From contig CM072516.1 of the NCBI GenBank assembly GCA_036898135.1, positions 57,603,676 to 57,667,675 of the forward strand: 64,000 nucleotides of DNA. The letters run 5' to 3'. The notes under the pieces are model-generated. The model saw nothing but the letters and a program-made list of their open reading frames with translations, was not told the origin of the DNA and ran no database searches. Positions 9,968 through 21,952 of this stretch are shown here, in pieces (the first letter of the stretch is position 1; each line of letters opens with the position of its first letter). The translations under genes and the position numbers were made by a program. The DNA comes from Oncomelania hupensis (taxonomy: Eukaryota; Mollusca; Gastropoda; Littorinimorpha; Pomatiopsidae).

Positions 9968-11095
9968 ACTAGAATTGTTGTTAAATAAGGAAGTTATTAT
10001 TTAGAAGACGTTGCTAAATAATGCATTATTTACGTAAATAATTAATTCGTTGTTTATGGGCTGCAATTTTTATTATTTAGGGGATTCCCAGGTGTGAGGT
10101 TATGTGGTAGTGTTAAAGAAAATTGCAAAATCGTGATTTTACAATGTTTTGCGATTTAAAATTAGGCAACTGCTTCATTTCACTCTATTTTTTTTTTACA
10201 TTTGTTCGTAACATTATTAATATACGAAACTGCACAGGTAACGGCCCCGTAAAAAAGACATCCATCATTATTTCTGTATTGTAATCCTTGAATTCAGAGT
10301 ACCTCCGCTATGTTTCTTGTCTGTCCAACCTGCAAATCCCTGGTAGTTTCGAATAAGCTGAAACTTTTCGTTTGAAATTTAAACACAATTCAACTTAAAA
10401 GAACAAACGGAAACAGTCTCAACACAGTTTTTTGGTAAATAAATACTAAAGCCCCCCCCCCCCCCCCCCCTTATCCCCTTCTCCTCTTCTCCATCCTCAA
10501 AAAAAAGTCTTGACGGTATCCCGATCGACCCTAAACTTTTTGGGGGGATCGTTTAACAAAAAATTGAAATAAGCTAAAAAAAATCGCACCCAAGGTGGAG
10601 AAGTTCAAGTTAAAAGAAAAGGAAGCCGCCCTACTGACCCTATTTTGTTTACCTATGTTACCGTAAACAGATATATTATTTTTTTCTGGCGTACAAGATT
10701 TTTTTTTTCTTCTGACGGAGATACTCAAATACTGAACACTCTTCTTCTGACGGAGATACTCAAATACTGAACACTCTTGCATAAGACTGCCCTTGACCTT
10801 TCGTTTGTGTTCTGGAAGTTACAGACGTTTTATCTTCGAATTTGTGGAGTGATTTATGTTGAAAAATAAATTTTTAACACAAATATTTAGTATACACAAT
10901 CTTTGGAAAGACCTTGCATTTAATTATAGAAAGCAATAAAAGTATAAAAATCAAGTTTTCAAGCGAATCCTGGAATCCCCTAAATAATGAAAATTGTAGT
11001 CCCTAAACAATTAAATGTTTATGTAAATAATGGATTTTTTTAACAACAATTCTAAACAATACTTTATTTAGCAAATTCTGCTAAATAATACATTA
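9968..11095. mobile_element. AT-rich inverted-repeat (fold-back) element
   Basis: Left arm about 9,968-10,092 and right arm about 10,968-11,095 are imperfect reverse complements. Shared blocks are AGAATTGTTGTTAAA, CATTATTTACGTAAA, CTGCAATTTTTATTATTTAG and GGGGATTCC. The interior is non-coding and includes a poly-C run (10,450-10,471) and a tandem duplication of about 34 bases at 10,711-10,778. Surrounding sequence to about 11,750 is a field of TAAATAATACATTATTTA palindromes. Confidence 0.6.
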
Positions 11096-11210
11096 TATAG
11101 GTAGACAAAACATTGTTTATAAACATTTCTAAATAATATATTATTTAACTCTAATTTCTAAATAATACATTATTTAACATTTAAATAATACATTACTTAA
11201 CTGCCACGTC

Positions 11211-11436
11211 ACCAGATCATCAGGCCTTGCAAAGACCATCCTGCAAGGCACAGTGCAAGGAGGTAGAAGAAGAGGGAGACCGAAAAAGAGGTGGGAGGAC
11301 AACATTCGAGAATGGACTGGTTTTACACTGAGCGAAGCCATCAGGGTTGCTGAGGACAGAGAAAGTTGGAGTACGCTGGTTAAACGATCATCTGTGGTGC
11401 CCCTACGACCTCCGAGTTACGGGATAGGATAGTATA
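11211..11436 (+). mobile_element. RTE-like LINE, 3'-end copy
   Basis: Matches the last ~230 bases of the copy at 14.2-17.6 kb: the C-terminal coding block around RGRPKKRWEDN, the GTGGTGCCCCTACGACCT block and a GGATAGGATAG tail. It sits in the TAAATAAT palindrome field, flanked by near-identical ACATTACTTAAC and ACATTATTTAAC, a possible target duplication (though these also resemble local repeat units). Confidence 0.85.
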
Positions 11437-11439
11437 GGA

Positions 11440-11915
11440 CATTATTTAACAGAACCTGCTAAATAATGCGTTTTTGCACTATGTAGGTGTTTTTTTGTTT
11501 AAATTTAGCAACAATGCCTTATTTACATATATTGTGTTTTTTGGTGTTTTTTTATTTTACCTCCGGCATTGTTTAGGTAAATAATAAGTTATTTACAGAG
11601 AAAATATATTATTTAGAGAAATCTGACATTGTTTGTAAACAAATGACTATTATTATGCTTCTATATAAATATTATTTACCTGAAAGTGGTTTTAGAAAAT
11701 TTAAAAAACATCGAAAAATATCGCAAATAAATATTTTACAAAGAGAATTCCATACATTATTATTTGGGCGTCGTCCTTCCAGGTAAATAACCTCTAATCG
11801 AACAGTCGCTTCGGTAAGGATGCCTATTATTAGCATCCGGGCCTACGTGACGAGTGATGAACACCGATGATCACACACACGCACACACACACGCACACAC
11901 ACACATACACACACA

Positions 11916-11957
<42 letters not shown>

Positions 11958-12150
11958 TTTCTTTTTTAAACTTTGACTCCAACGTCACTACTGACGTCAC
12001 TAAAGGCGTGTAAGCGTGTTCTCAAACTGGCCTAGAACTGTCAAATACGACGACTTGTTCCGAAGTTCTTAAACTGATAAACAAGCGTACGAGTGTTCTC
12101 TAGAATTGCCCAGTAACTGTTTCTATGCCATGTTTATCACACAGATATGA
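11440..12150. other. No gene recognised; AT-rich palindromes and (CA)n
   Basis: Continuation of TAAATAAT-type repeats to about 11,750, then unique-looking sequence with a (CA)n tract at about 11,869-11,955. No exon or RNA gene could be supported. Confidence 0.6.
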
Positions 12151-12349
12151 AACTTGTTCAACCCAGCTGAAAAAGAAGAAACTACCTCCCGGAGAAAAAC
12201 TAACAAAAGGGATTCGGAGTTTGCATGTCGAGCTGTGGCTGGAACCGGCATTCTAAGAGCAGCTGGTACCTTGGCGGTTCACCGTAGTTTTATATCAGTC
12301 TTGGAAAATGCGAACACATCTGTCAGAATTGACAGTGAAAGGTAAGACG

Positions 12350-12490
12350 CCGTGGACACAATAGCCAATATAGCCGGCATGACAAACAGAACGAAGTATA
12401 GAGCATCCTCTTTCCTGACCCGCACTATAAAAGACAGGAATGATCTTCCCCAGAAGGCTGTGGCCGGAGGCAACGTTTCTTTTCCCCAAC
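12350..12490 (+). pseudogene. Possible LINE reverse-transcriptase C-terminal remnant
   Basis: Encodes YRASSFLTRTIKDRNDLPQ, which resembles the SFFPRTIRDWNxLP signature near the end of many non-LTR retrotransposon ORF2 proteins. The match is short and isolated and the clade cannot be told. Confidence 0.35.
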
Positions 12491-12794
12491 ATCCCCTCCA
12501 TCCCTCCTCCCGACCCCCCCCTCCCCCTTCTTCACCTCTCCTTTTCAGTAACCCGGATTGTTTATTTTATTTTATTTTATTTTAAATGGCCTTTAACCAT
12601 AGCTGTTGGTGAAACGTGCGCATACATCTTTTAAAGTGCCAGTGTAATCAACAAGTATAAGTGTGGGCGCCTACGGAAAGAGAAGACCAGACGGACTAAG
12701 TACTACGGCACATGCCGGAACATTGCACGTGACATCACTCATTGGTGACCTAAACTGTCACTACCCTAAGTAGTTTAGGATGATTGCTTTAATT

Positions 12795-13765
12795 GATTCA
12801 CATTCATAGCAGTGTACTCACTATGTACTCACCGTCTCCTCCCTTACTCATCCCCCCAACCCCCCCCCCCCCCCCAAAAAAAAAAAAAATAAGATCCAAA
12901 CTGTTCCAAATCTGTTCTGTGCGAGATGGTTCCGAAATAGTCCCAAAAAATGTTTTAAAAGTCCAAATGTCTGTCTGTCCGCCGTCTGATCTGTCTGAGC
13001 AAAACTTGCAAGTGACTTATTATCTCAGAACCTATTTCAGCTATCACTGAGGCATCATAAATGGTCAGTGAATGAATTACTTCACTTCAGTGTCAAAGTC
13101 ACAGGGTCAACACATGTTAGTAAACTTTTTTTTTTTTTAACAAAACAAAATTTCACTTTTTTTTTCAGTTTTTAATATTGAACTTATGATTCTTTGAAGC
13201 CTGATAGATATCAATGAGACACAAATACTATACAAATGTGGTCAACCTCACACCAACGTCAAGGTCACTGGAGCTGTCCAAAGTCGGTTAGTATAGTTTG
13301 AAGTGCCCTTAATTGACTATAAATTATGAAAAATATAAAGACCAAACTTGTTGTATTTAGAGATGATATATTGATATTTTATATATGTTCCGATTTTAGG
13401 TTGATCTTGAAGGTCAAGGTCATTTTAGGCCTTGCAAAAACCTTTAAGAATAGGTCATCGTTCAATGGAATGGCTCTATATTAACCCACAGCATGCAACA
13501 ACATTGGGTTATTTGATCATAAATGAGCATGTGAGGCTCAAGGTCATCCCAATGTAATTTGGGGGGAGGGAGAGGGGGGCATAATAGAACTTTTGATGTA
13601 GTTTATTTGATCGTACATGAATGTATTTGGGGCCGGAGGTCAAGGCCATCTCAAGATCAAAAGCACAGAAAGATCAAAGTCGGCATTACTTTGCATTTTA
13701 ATGCCACCGTTTTTATTGTGTTTTTTTGTGGGCTTGTGAGTCTTATGAGTTTTGCCCTTCTAGTT
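12795..13765 (+). repeat. ~1 kb AAGGTCA-rich interspersed repeat, copy C
   Basis: Same block order as copies A and B, from TTCACATTCATAGCAGTG through a poly-C/poly-A tract, the GTCTGTCTGTCCGCCGTCTG block, AAGGTCA motifs, to TTGTGAGTCTTATGAGTTTT and CTTCTAGTT at the right end. Confidence 0.65.
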
Positions 13766-14594
13766 ATCTTTTTGTTTTCTACTGGTCCATATTTAACACT
13801 TTTGTAACTAACTAAATTAAAAATAAAAATAATAAGTCCTTTCACCGCCAAAATAAATTCCGAACTACACAACCAATTTCCTTCCTTATATCTAATACCG
13901 ATCCCCCTACCTGTACACAATATATTCGAGTGATAATTGTGTACGTGTTCGTTGCTTACGTTAGAGTGTGTACGTGTCACCTATTGGAAAGTAATGTATG
14001 CTCGTTACAGGTTGCCCCTTTTTGAGTCTGATTTATGGAAAATAAAAGTCCGTAACCTATATCATAGTATCCAATATACACACAGTATACATACGTTACA
14101 GTATCCAATATAGTTTTGCTGACTAGCTTGTTGGCCGCCATATTTGACATTCGTTGGTGAACGGGATCTCGTCAAACGGGGTCAAGACTCAAGAGAAGTA
14201 TCTATCCCCTTGAAACTTTGTCCGTCTTACATAACCTTTGCTCTGTGGGTTCGGGCAAATAGAATAGACCCAACGTTTCCCGGCGTGTCGTAAGAGGCGA
14301 CTAACAGGGGTGCTGTTAGCACGGCATCACTGGGCGAAAGTCTTCTACACAGAAGTCACCGGCCAGGGCGGAGGAACCTCACGTTACTACAGGTTCAACG
14401 ACCACGTGCTCAGGGCCAAGGCGAGCCACACTGTATTCGTGGATTTCGGCTGTGGCCAACAGCCTGGAGAGGATTGGGCCCTGCCAGGTCTTTTTTTGCC
14501 CAAGACACAACACATGATGAAGCTATCCACTAATTCCATGCCGGATCGGTCGTCGCCCGGCTACACAAGGACCGCGCCTTCCGTTGGCCACCAG

Positions 14595-15441
14595 GACGGA
14601 GGTGAAAAGTATGCTACTGATGGACAAATTAGCAAGATCCGCACGAGAAACAACATCGTCATAGGAACCTGGAATGTCAGGACCCTAACTGCGGAAGGAA
14701 AATTAGAAAAACTGGCCCACGAGCTGGACCACTATCGATGGAACGTTCTAGGTATCAGCGAACTGCGCTGGAAAGGCCTAGGTGAAACAACGACTGACAA
14801 AGGCCACAAGCTCTATTTCAGCGGTAGAGATGACAGGCACGAACACGGCGTTGGATTCTTGGTCCACAAGAACATTCTAGCCACTGTCATGGGTTGCCGC
14901 CCAGTCTCCAGTAGAACTCATTACCATCCGTCTGAGAGCAACCCCTTTCAACATTACCATCATCCAGGCCTATGCTCCAACATCAGACTATGAAGACAGC
15001 GAAGTGGAGGATTTTTATGAAAATATACAGGCGGCCCTTGACCAAGTGCCGAAGAAGGACATAGTCAAAGTGCAAGGCGACTGGAATGCCAAGGTTGGCC
15101 AAGATGCGCACCACAACTGGGGAGACACATGCGGACCCCACTGCAACAACGAGACAAATGACAGGGGTCTGAGGCTATTGGAGTTTGCCAGATACAACAA
15201 TCTGGTACTGGCAAACACGCTTGGTCTCCACAAAAAATCCAGACGATGGACATGGCACAGTCCCGGCGGGGAACATCACAACCAGATCGACTACATCATG
15301 GTCAAGAAACGCTTCAGATCAAGCATCAACATTGGCAGGACACGCACTTTTCCAGGAGAAGACATTGGAAGTGACCACGATCTCGTGATGATGTCTTTCC
15401 GGCTCCATTTGAAGAAGAGTAAATACAGCAAAGTGCACTAG
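14595..15441 (+). pseudogene. LINE apurinic-type endonuclease region, frameshifted
   Basis: Shows GTWNVRTLTAEGK, LGISELRWKG and HGVGFLV in one frame, then VYAPTSDY-equivalent sequence, GDWNAKVGQD and SDHDLVMMSF in the next. These are the Asn, Glu, Asp and His motifs of APE-type endonucleases that nick the target for reverse transcription. An extra A near 14,912, revealed by the copy at 32.3 kb, shifts the frame; a second shift near 15,435 separates it from the RT frame. Confidence 0.85.
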
Positions 15442-15478
15442 GCTGAAGTTCGACCTGGACAAACTGCAAGACCCGGAG

Positions 15479-17575
15479 GTGGCAAAAATATTTCAGGCCA
15501 CAATTGGAGGGAAATTTGCACCACTGCTTATTTTTGGGGCAGGCGAAGTAGATGTCAACACCATGACCAATACCTTCAACTCAGCTGTAACAGATGCCGC
15601 CACTGAGATCCTTGGCAAGCACCGACCAAAGAAGAAGCCGTGGATCACACCTGAACTTTTGGATCTGTGTGATAAACGAAGAGAGTTAAAAAAGAAAAAG
15701 AACACCTCACAGGGAGCTGATGTCTACCGAAAAATCAACAATGACATCCGAAAAGGCATGCGCACAGCAAAGGAGAACTGGATAGAAGATCAATGCCAGG
15801 AAATAGAGAACATTCTGAACAAGAACAACAGCAAGAAGGCCTACCAGACTGTGAAGCGGCTGACAAGTGTTAAACAGCCCAAAGTCTCCACTATCCAAAG
15901 CAAGTCTGGCATTTGCCTTACAGAAGAACAAGAAGTCTTGGACAGATGGACAGAGTACTGCTCTGACCTTTACAACCATACACCAAATGGAGACCCATCA
16001 GTTCTAGCATGTCCCGAGAGCAGAGAAGAAGAAGAAATCCTCCCAATTCTCCGGGAAGAAGTTGAGGCAGCAGTGCAATCGCTGAAGAAAGGGAAGTCAG
16101 CGGGAGTGGACAACATACCAGCGGAACTGCTACAAGCAGGAGGAGAAGCGATGACTGATGCTCTCACCATTATCTGTAACAAGATCTGGCAGAGTGGGGA
16201 ATGGCCTACACCATGGACCCAGTCGCTTGTCATCACTCTTCCCAAAAAAGGTAACCTTCAGGATTGTGAAAATTACCGCACCATCAGCCTCATCAGCCAT
16301 CCCAGCAAGGTCCTCCTGAAAATAATACTCAACAGGTTGAAACCACAAGCTGAACAAATCATAGCTGAAGAACAAGCAGGATTCATGGCAGGGCGAAGTA
16401 CCACTGAACAGATTTTCAACCTCAGAATAATCTGTGAGAAATACCTACAGCACCAACAACATCTATATCATGTGTTCATAGACTTCAAGAAGGCGTTTGA
16501 CCGAGTCTGGCATGCAGCTCTATGGGCAACCATGAAAGTGTACAACATCAGCCCTAAAATTATAGAAGTCATCAAAAGCCTGTATGACAAGGCTACCAGT
16601 GCAGTCCTCCATAACAGCGTCATCGGGAACTGGTTCAGAACAACAATCGGTGTGCGTCAAGGATGCCTACTCTCCCCAACACTCTTCAACATCTTCCTAG
16701 AGCGCATCATGTCAGATGCTCTTGCAGATCACGAAGGCACAGTCAGCATAGGGGGCAGAGCAATCTCCAATCTTCGTTTTGCGGATGATATTGATGGATT
16801 GGCTGGAGAGGAACAAGAACTTGAACAGCTTGTACAGAGGCTTGACACCACCTCCAGAGCTTATGGAATGGAAATAAGTGCAGAGAAGACCAAAATGATG
16901 ACCAACAACACCAATGGCATCAACACGGACATCAAAGTACAAGGCCAATCCCTCAACACAGTGCACAGCTTCAAATATTTAGGAGCCATTGTGTCAGACA
17001 ATGGGTCTCGACAGGAAGTCCTCTCCAGGATCGCACAAACAACTGCTGCCCTGACAAGGTTGAAGCCCATTTGGAAAGACAGAACCATCAGTCTACATTC
17101 CAAAGTAAGACTGCTGCGCTCTCTGGTCATCTCCATCTTCCTATATGCTTGCGAAGCATGGACCCTCACAGCAGATCTCCAACGAAGAATACAAAGCATG
17201 GAGATGAGGTGCTACAGAAGACTTCTGTGCATTTCCTATACCCAACACATCACCAACGTTGAAGTCCGACAGACCATCACACAAGCCATTGGACAACACG
17301 ATGACCTGCTCACAGTGGTGAAGAAACGGAAACTCCGATGGTTTGGCCACGTCACCAGATCATCAGGCCTTGCAAAGACCATTCTGCAAGGCACAGTGCA
17401 AGGAGGTAGAAGAAGGGGGAGACCGAAAAAGAGGTGGGAGGACAACATTCGAGAATGGACTGGTTTGACACTGAGCGAAGCCATGAGGGCTGCTGAGGAC
17501 AGAGAAAGATGGAGTATGCTGGTTAAGCGATCATCTGTGGTGCCCCTACGACCTTCGGGTTATGGGACAGGATAG
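15479..17575 (+). CDS. LINE reverse transcriptase, 698-codon open frame
   Basis: Contains a palm motif FIDFKKAFDRVWH at about residues 332-345, RQGCLLSPTLFN at about 391-402, and the catalytic FADD at about 434-437. The C-terminal segment has a WFGHVTR block and the basic RGRPKKRWEDN. The frame is fully open with no stop, so the copy is fairly young although the upstream endonuclease is frameshifted. It performs target-primed reverse transcription in this family. The Met at 15,479 is internal to the original polyprotein, not a natural start. Confidence 0.9.
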   Translation: MAKIFQATIGGKFAPLLIFGAGEVDVNTMTNTFNSAVTDAATEILGKHRPKKKPWITPELLDLCDKRRELKKKKNTSQGADVYRKINNDIRKGMRTAKENWIEDQCQEIENILNKNNSKKAYQTVKRLTSVKQPKVSTIQSKSGICLTEEQEVLDRWTEYCSDLYNHTPNGDPSVLACPESREEEEILPILREEVEAAVQSLKKGKSAGVDNIPAELLQAGGEAMTDALTIICNKIWQSGEWPTPWTQSLVITLPKKGNLQDCENYRTISLISHPSKVLLKIILNRLKPQAEQIIAEEQAGFMAGRSTTEQIFNLRIICEKYLQHQQHLYHVFIDFKKAFDRVWHAALWATMKVYNISPKIIEVIKSLYDKATSAVLHNSVIGNWFRTTIGVRQGCLLSPTLFNIFLERIMSDALADHEGTVSIGGRAISNLRFADDIDGLAGEEQELEQLVQRLDTTSRAYGMEISAEKTKMMTNNTNGINTDIKVQGQSLNTVHSFKYLGAIVSDNGSRQEVLSRIAQTTAALTRLKPIWKDRTISLHSKVRLLRSLVISIFLYACEAWTLTADLQRRIQSMEMRCYRRLLCISYTQHITNVEVRQTITQAIGQHDDLLTVVKKRKLRWFGHVTRSSGLAKTILQGTVQGGRRRGRPKKRWEDNIREWTGLTLSEAMRAAEDRERWSMLVKRSSVVPLRPSGYGTG

Positions 17576-17599
17576 GATAGGATAGGACATAACCTAGTG

Positions 17600-20340
17600 A
17601 TAATCTTCTTCCTCTTCCCTCTTCCTTTAATGTCCATCTGTCGTACTCGACAATTACTGACATATTAGGGGTGTGACGGTGGGTCTATTGTTGTTGGGCT
17701 CTGCACAATGGAATGCTCTTACCCACTCGTCTTTCGTCTGCGGGAATCGGCTAGTTCAATCACCCTAGGACTAATCTTAATACATTTATAAGTTTGGGGT
17801 TATAGAGATAGGGAGAAACGTGTAGTTCGCTCCTTGATGGGTCTATGCTGCTACTGTTCTCGCTATTTGCTACTGTCTCATCATTGGGCTATTTGTTCTG
17901 GTTGGCCTAATGTTCGTTTTCATGAGAGTGGACTACCGCATAGTCCTTCTAGATCAGTGTTTGTGCAAGTTTTCTTGAGCACTTAGCTGTATCGTAGAGG
18001 TGTGGGGCTGGTGCCTCCTCTTCTTGTTTGTTGACTATTGGGCTATCGGAGCTCAGTGCTTGATGCTCCACTTGCAGGCCAAATGTCTGGGTTCACTCTC
18101 AGTGGTCTATCTCCTGCATCGGACCAAACCTGCTCGCCTGCAAAACATAAGACGAGTTTCTGCAACGTCTTTTTAACTAAGGGTGTGCAGAGCGTCTCAC
18201 TGATGGCAGAAACAGCCCTCAGTGATCGCGTCCACTTTTACAAACAAGAGACAAACAATCTTCTACCTCCGTAGTCCACTTCAACATACTTCCTATACAT
18301 ATACATATCATGGCTATCATAAACCCACAGGGAGAAATAATTAATAATATACACATTATCCGGTACAGCCACTGGTCTGCAATAATACACATAGAAGAAA
18401 CAACAGTTGGTCAGTGGGGCTACCTCGTGGTGTCTAAAACCGGTCGCGGGTCAGGCACATGGTCAAGCAAAGTTTTACTAACAATCATAATTATAAAACA
18501 GGGCAAGACTTCACAAGCATAAACCAACAATAATATCAATAAATCATGGTGAAACAAAAGATTGATCATTTACCTTTCTCACAATGTCAGGCTACGGCCA
18601 TACTGCGATGAACTGAATTTCACCCGTCACCTGCATAGTCTGTTGAGAGATCTTTCCACGTGTCTGTCTCGGGTGAGGTTTTAACAAAGACTCCCTACCT
18701 TAACCCTGTGGTCAGCCAAAGCCCGCGAAATCTCGTGATACCTTTAGCGCCCTCTAACGAGGGTGGCGGTTATAGGTCAGCAGGTTGAGGTAACTGCCTA
18801 CCTTAGCGAGAGTTAGCTTACACATGCTTAGAACCACCTGACTTCTGTCTTCTTCTAGGCATCGACTTTACCATACAAAGGCCAAAGCAGGATGAACAAT
18901 TTGAGGTGTGAAGCCATAGTGCTGGGTTCAAACTAGCCTATTTGTGGGAAGGGGATGTTGTAGGACTGCGCTGTGGGTTCTTCACTGTAGGCATTGAAAT
19001 AATTTATTTATTTTTAATAATAAGTATAGAGAGCACCTACAGTAACAATGGCGGTCAATGTACAAGCTAGTCGATTAATGAAGTAGTTAAATATCTTCTA
19101 TTCTCGAGTCGTTGTCCACATTTTAGTCGGATTTTTCAAAAAATTCAACCCCAAATTAAGGTTGTCCACTTCTGATTTCACGGTGTCTCAGGGGTATATT
19201 TCTATCTGTCGTGCTGCAATGTCTCTGGGGCTGATGGGTGTGTGTTTGCCGTTATGTGAACGGTGTGTGCGTGTGTGTGTGTGTGGGGTGGGGGGGGGGG
19301 TGTTTGTGTGTGTGTGTTTATCTCGATTCCGAGACATATTCCTTGTATCTTAACTTGGCAATAAAATTAATTGACTTGAGTTGGTAGTTGTAATCTCAAA
19401 AAATATTAGAGAGTGCAGGTGTATTAATAGAAACCGACTTTAACCTATTGGTAAACCTGATGTCATCGATGATTCTCAAACCAATATCATGGCATTCATG
19501 CTTATTGTTGGAGTATTTAAGAGCAGATGTGCACTTCTGAACTCCTGAACATTGATGTTGTTTACTACATAGCCTCTGTTCAGTGCTAAAATAAGGCCAG
19601 AGGGTTCCACGATAGAAGACAACAGCAGAAACGGTCCTGAGGTAGGCCTTCTCCAGAAGGAGGATGAGTAAGTCGCCAAAGATTAGCATCAAGAGCGGAA
19701 AAGGAGTCACCGCAGGCGTCGAAGATGTTCCACAATCCTACACAGCAGGTAAGTACGCCATGTTAACTACCACGCGGGCATATTTGAGAGAAAGGCAAAT
19801 CGATACCTATTTAAAGACTCTATTGCATTAAAATACATACCATTACCTACGATGAAATTCCATTTCAGCATTGATGATATCTGGTGCTACTTCACCTTAT
19901 CACCAACGATAGGCGGGGATCAACGTCAATCAGCCCATCAACGTTTCCCTTTAATTAACTCTTCTGCAGCGTTGGTCATGTCGTTTATCACTGACCATTT
20001 TATTTCCTACCCATTGAACGTTATTTATGTCATACGATTGTAAGCACTGAAGAAAAGGATGACACATCTTCAGTATCAACAGGAAAGAAAGTGAGATGTG
20101 TGTTTGTGTGTTTGTCTTAAGTTGTTAAAGGGTACAAAATCGCGCTTTCAAATACACTTTGCATTTTCTTTTTACGGTTACGTTTTGAAAAGCTGTTTGT
20201 GGTAACTGGCCTAAAACGTGCTATCAAAACAATTAACATTTTCTCGTTGAAAAAATCCATTCTCGGAGTTATTAGCAATTGGAACAGGTCATTCTTCTTC
20301 ACCGTATTTTTAAAGTGTAACATAATGTAATTGCTGTTGA
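17600..20340. other. No gene recognised
   Basis: About 2.7 kb without a supported gene. Open frames here are short, unconserved in appearance and lack splice context. The stretch contains a G/T-rich run at about 19,261-19,320 and a moderately GC-rich block at 18,640-18,850 that may be an unclassified repeat. Confidence 0.5.
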
Positions 20341-20346
20341 AACCTC

Positions 20347-20852
20347 GTGCCTGTAAATCCTAACCTTAGCCCCAAAACCGCTTTGTATGATCTGCTACCG
20401 CGGTTAGACACACAAGCCTATGCAGTGTGTGACCATAAGCCTCAGTTAGTCGCATTGTGCAGGTTAGGAACAAATAAAGTGGACTTTCCCTTTACTGTTA
20501 TAAGACCCTTTAAAAACAAAGCAATGAACGTTGTCCAGGTTCAAGCGGACCTCCTAGCGCGGCAGCCAGCAGAGCCCCTAGCATGGCAGAAGACTTAATA
20601 TCGGTTGAACAGGCCAGTACACAAAGTGTCTTATCCATACTGATGGAGCGGTTGCACATTGACGTCTCCCCAGACAAACCCGTAAAAAATGGCCAGCAGC
20701 CAAACTTCATCATCCACCAATTGATGGAGATGTGGCGACCGCAACTGACTCAATCCTACCGTCATAGCGCCAAGGGGGTCGAGTGGGCCAGTGCTGAGGA
20801 AAACCTGACCTACTTGAGAGAATGCTGGTATCCTTTTGACAAACATGCATAG
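20347..20852 (+). CDS. Uncharacterised coding-like segment
   Basis: A GC-richer patch with a start at 20,583 in good context (AGCATGGC) encodes 89 residues beginning MAEDLISVEQ and containing HQLMEMWRPQ and ECWYPF. The frame is also open upstream of the ATG. Its stop falls exactly where AAGGTCA repeat copy D begins, so the repeat may have truncated a longer gene or exon. I do not recognise the family. It could be an isolated exon, a pseudogene fragment or a chance frame. Confidence 0.3.
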
Positions 20853-21300
20853 CAATGTGAGCAGATGTACTCTTCCGCCAAAAATAATAATTAAAAAAAA
20901 AAAATTAAAATGTCCTCATTTTAGCAAATCTGTGCGAATTGAGTCCTAAATAAAATAGGTAAAAAAATTACATTAAAAAAAAAAGTCACTCCGTCCGTAT
21001 GTCTGTCCGGAGTGCCGACATTTAACCACGCGTCAGATGAACACAAACAAAATTAATCACACGACAGGAAAACCTATGGACAGATAGATCACAGCAACAG
21101 ATTAACACAATATTAAACACACGACCTATAATCACAACAAACTTGATAAATAGTATTTAGACAGCATATTCCAATGCAGTCATCTCTGGATGATACACAT
21201 AATGCAAATTTGGTCAATCCCCCTCCAAGTTGGAGCTGTCCAAAGTCGGTTAGATTAAGTACAGTACTTTGAAGTGATCTTGACCTAAGATAGAATATAT
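20843..21300 (+). repeat. AAGGTCA-rich interspersed repeat, copy D (partial)
   Basis: Begins with CATGCATAGCAATGTGAG as in copy B and follows the same order up to the GAAGTGATCTTGACC block, where it stops near the palindrome at 21.3 kb. Its AAGGTCA motifs are mostly eroded. Confidence 0.6.
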
Positions 21301-21316
21301 ATATATATGCATTATA

Positions 21317-21530
21317 ATGGACAAACCTGCAGCAACCGTTGTGTGGATTTGAACAATTATTTGGAACTTCTTGGAGGATGAACGATACTAACCGATACGA
21401 CATATTAATATTTTATAAAATATTAATATGTAGCATCGTTCATCCTCCAAGAATATTTAGTATCATTCATCCTCCAGCAGGTTCCAGATAAGTCTCAAAT
21501 CCACACAACAGTTGCTGCAGGTTTGTCCAT
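21317..21530. repeat. 214-bp palindrome
   Basis: The two halves are reverse complements with minor differences. Outer blocks are GGACAAACCTGCAGCAAC and its inverse at 21,511-21,528, then TGTGTGGATTTGA, TTGGAGGATGAACGAT and a perfect 30-base core palindrome at 21,401-21,430. Transcribed, it would fold into a hairpin of about 100 bp. It has no coding frame. Confidence 0.8.
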
Positions 21531-21952
21531 GGCCTGTCAAGCCGTCGATCGCCCCTATAATAAATACCAAAATGAGATCTGCAGTAGTGAATGGAGATGG
21601 AAGGTTTGGTTTTTTTAAAAAGGTGGGTGTAGGAAGAACAACAACAACAAAGATGGCAAGCCATTCAAATGTATATCCAGACATTCCTTCAGTGAAGGAT
21701 GGCCCATGATCTGAAGTCAAATGCCAAAACTCAACAAAATCGCATGAGCTGTTTTGGAAATAATGAGCAAAATTTGTTTAGTAACAAAAATAACTCCAGT
21801 GACTTTGACCTTTGTGGTAGAGCAATATCATGACATGGGAGCCAGGTCACTAACCAATAAGGTAATGTTCTTAGGAGGTTTGGTCAAAATCCGTTCAGCG
21901 GTTCTTGAGGTGTGTGGCTTCCAACGGACCAATATTGGGTAGACAGACCAAC

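Larger units (their letters stand above)
14238..17586 (+). mobile_element. Near full-length RTE-like LINE (3,349 bp) with 9-bp target duplication
   Basis: Flanked by perfect ACATAACCT at 14,229-14,237 and 17,587-17,595, which fixes both ends. The 5' end carries GTCGTAAGAGGCGACTAA. It encodes an apurinic-type endonuclease, then reverse transcriptase with FADD, then a basic tail (KLRWFGHVTR, RGRPKKRWEDN). It ends in a short tandem GGATA repeat rather than poly-A. Small size, a single EN-RT frame and a tandem-repeat tail fit the RTE/BovB group; clade assignment is inference. Two single-base frameshifts (near 14,912 and 15,435) break the frame. Confidence 0.9.
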
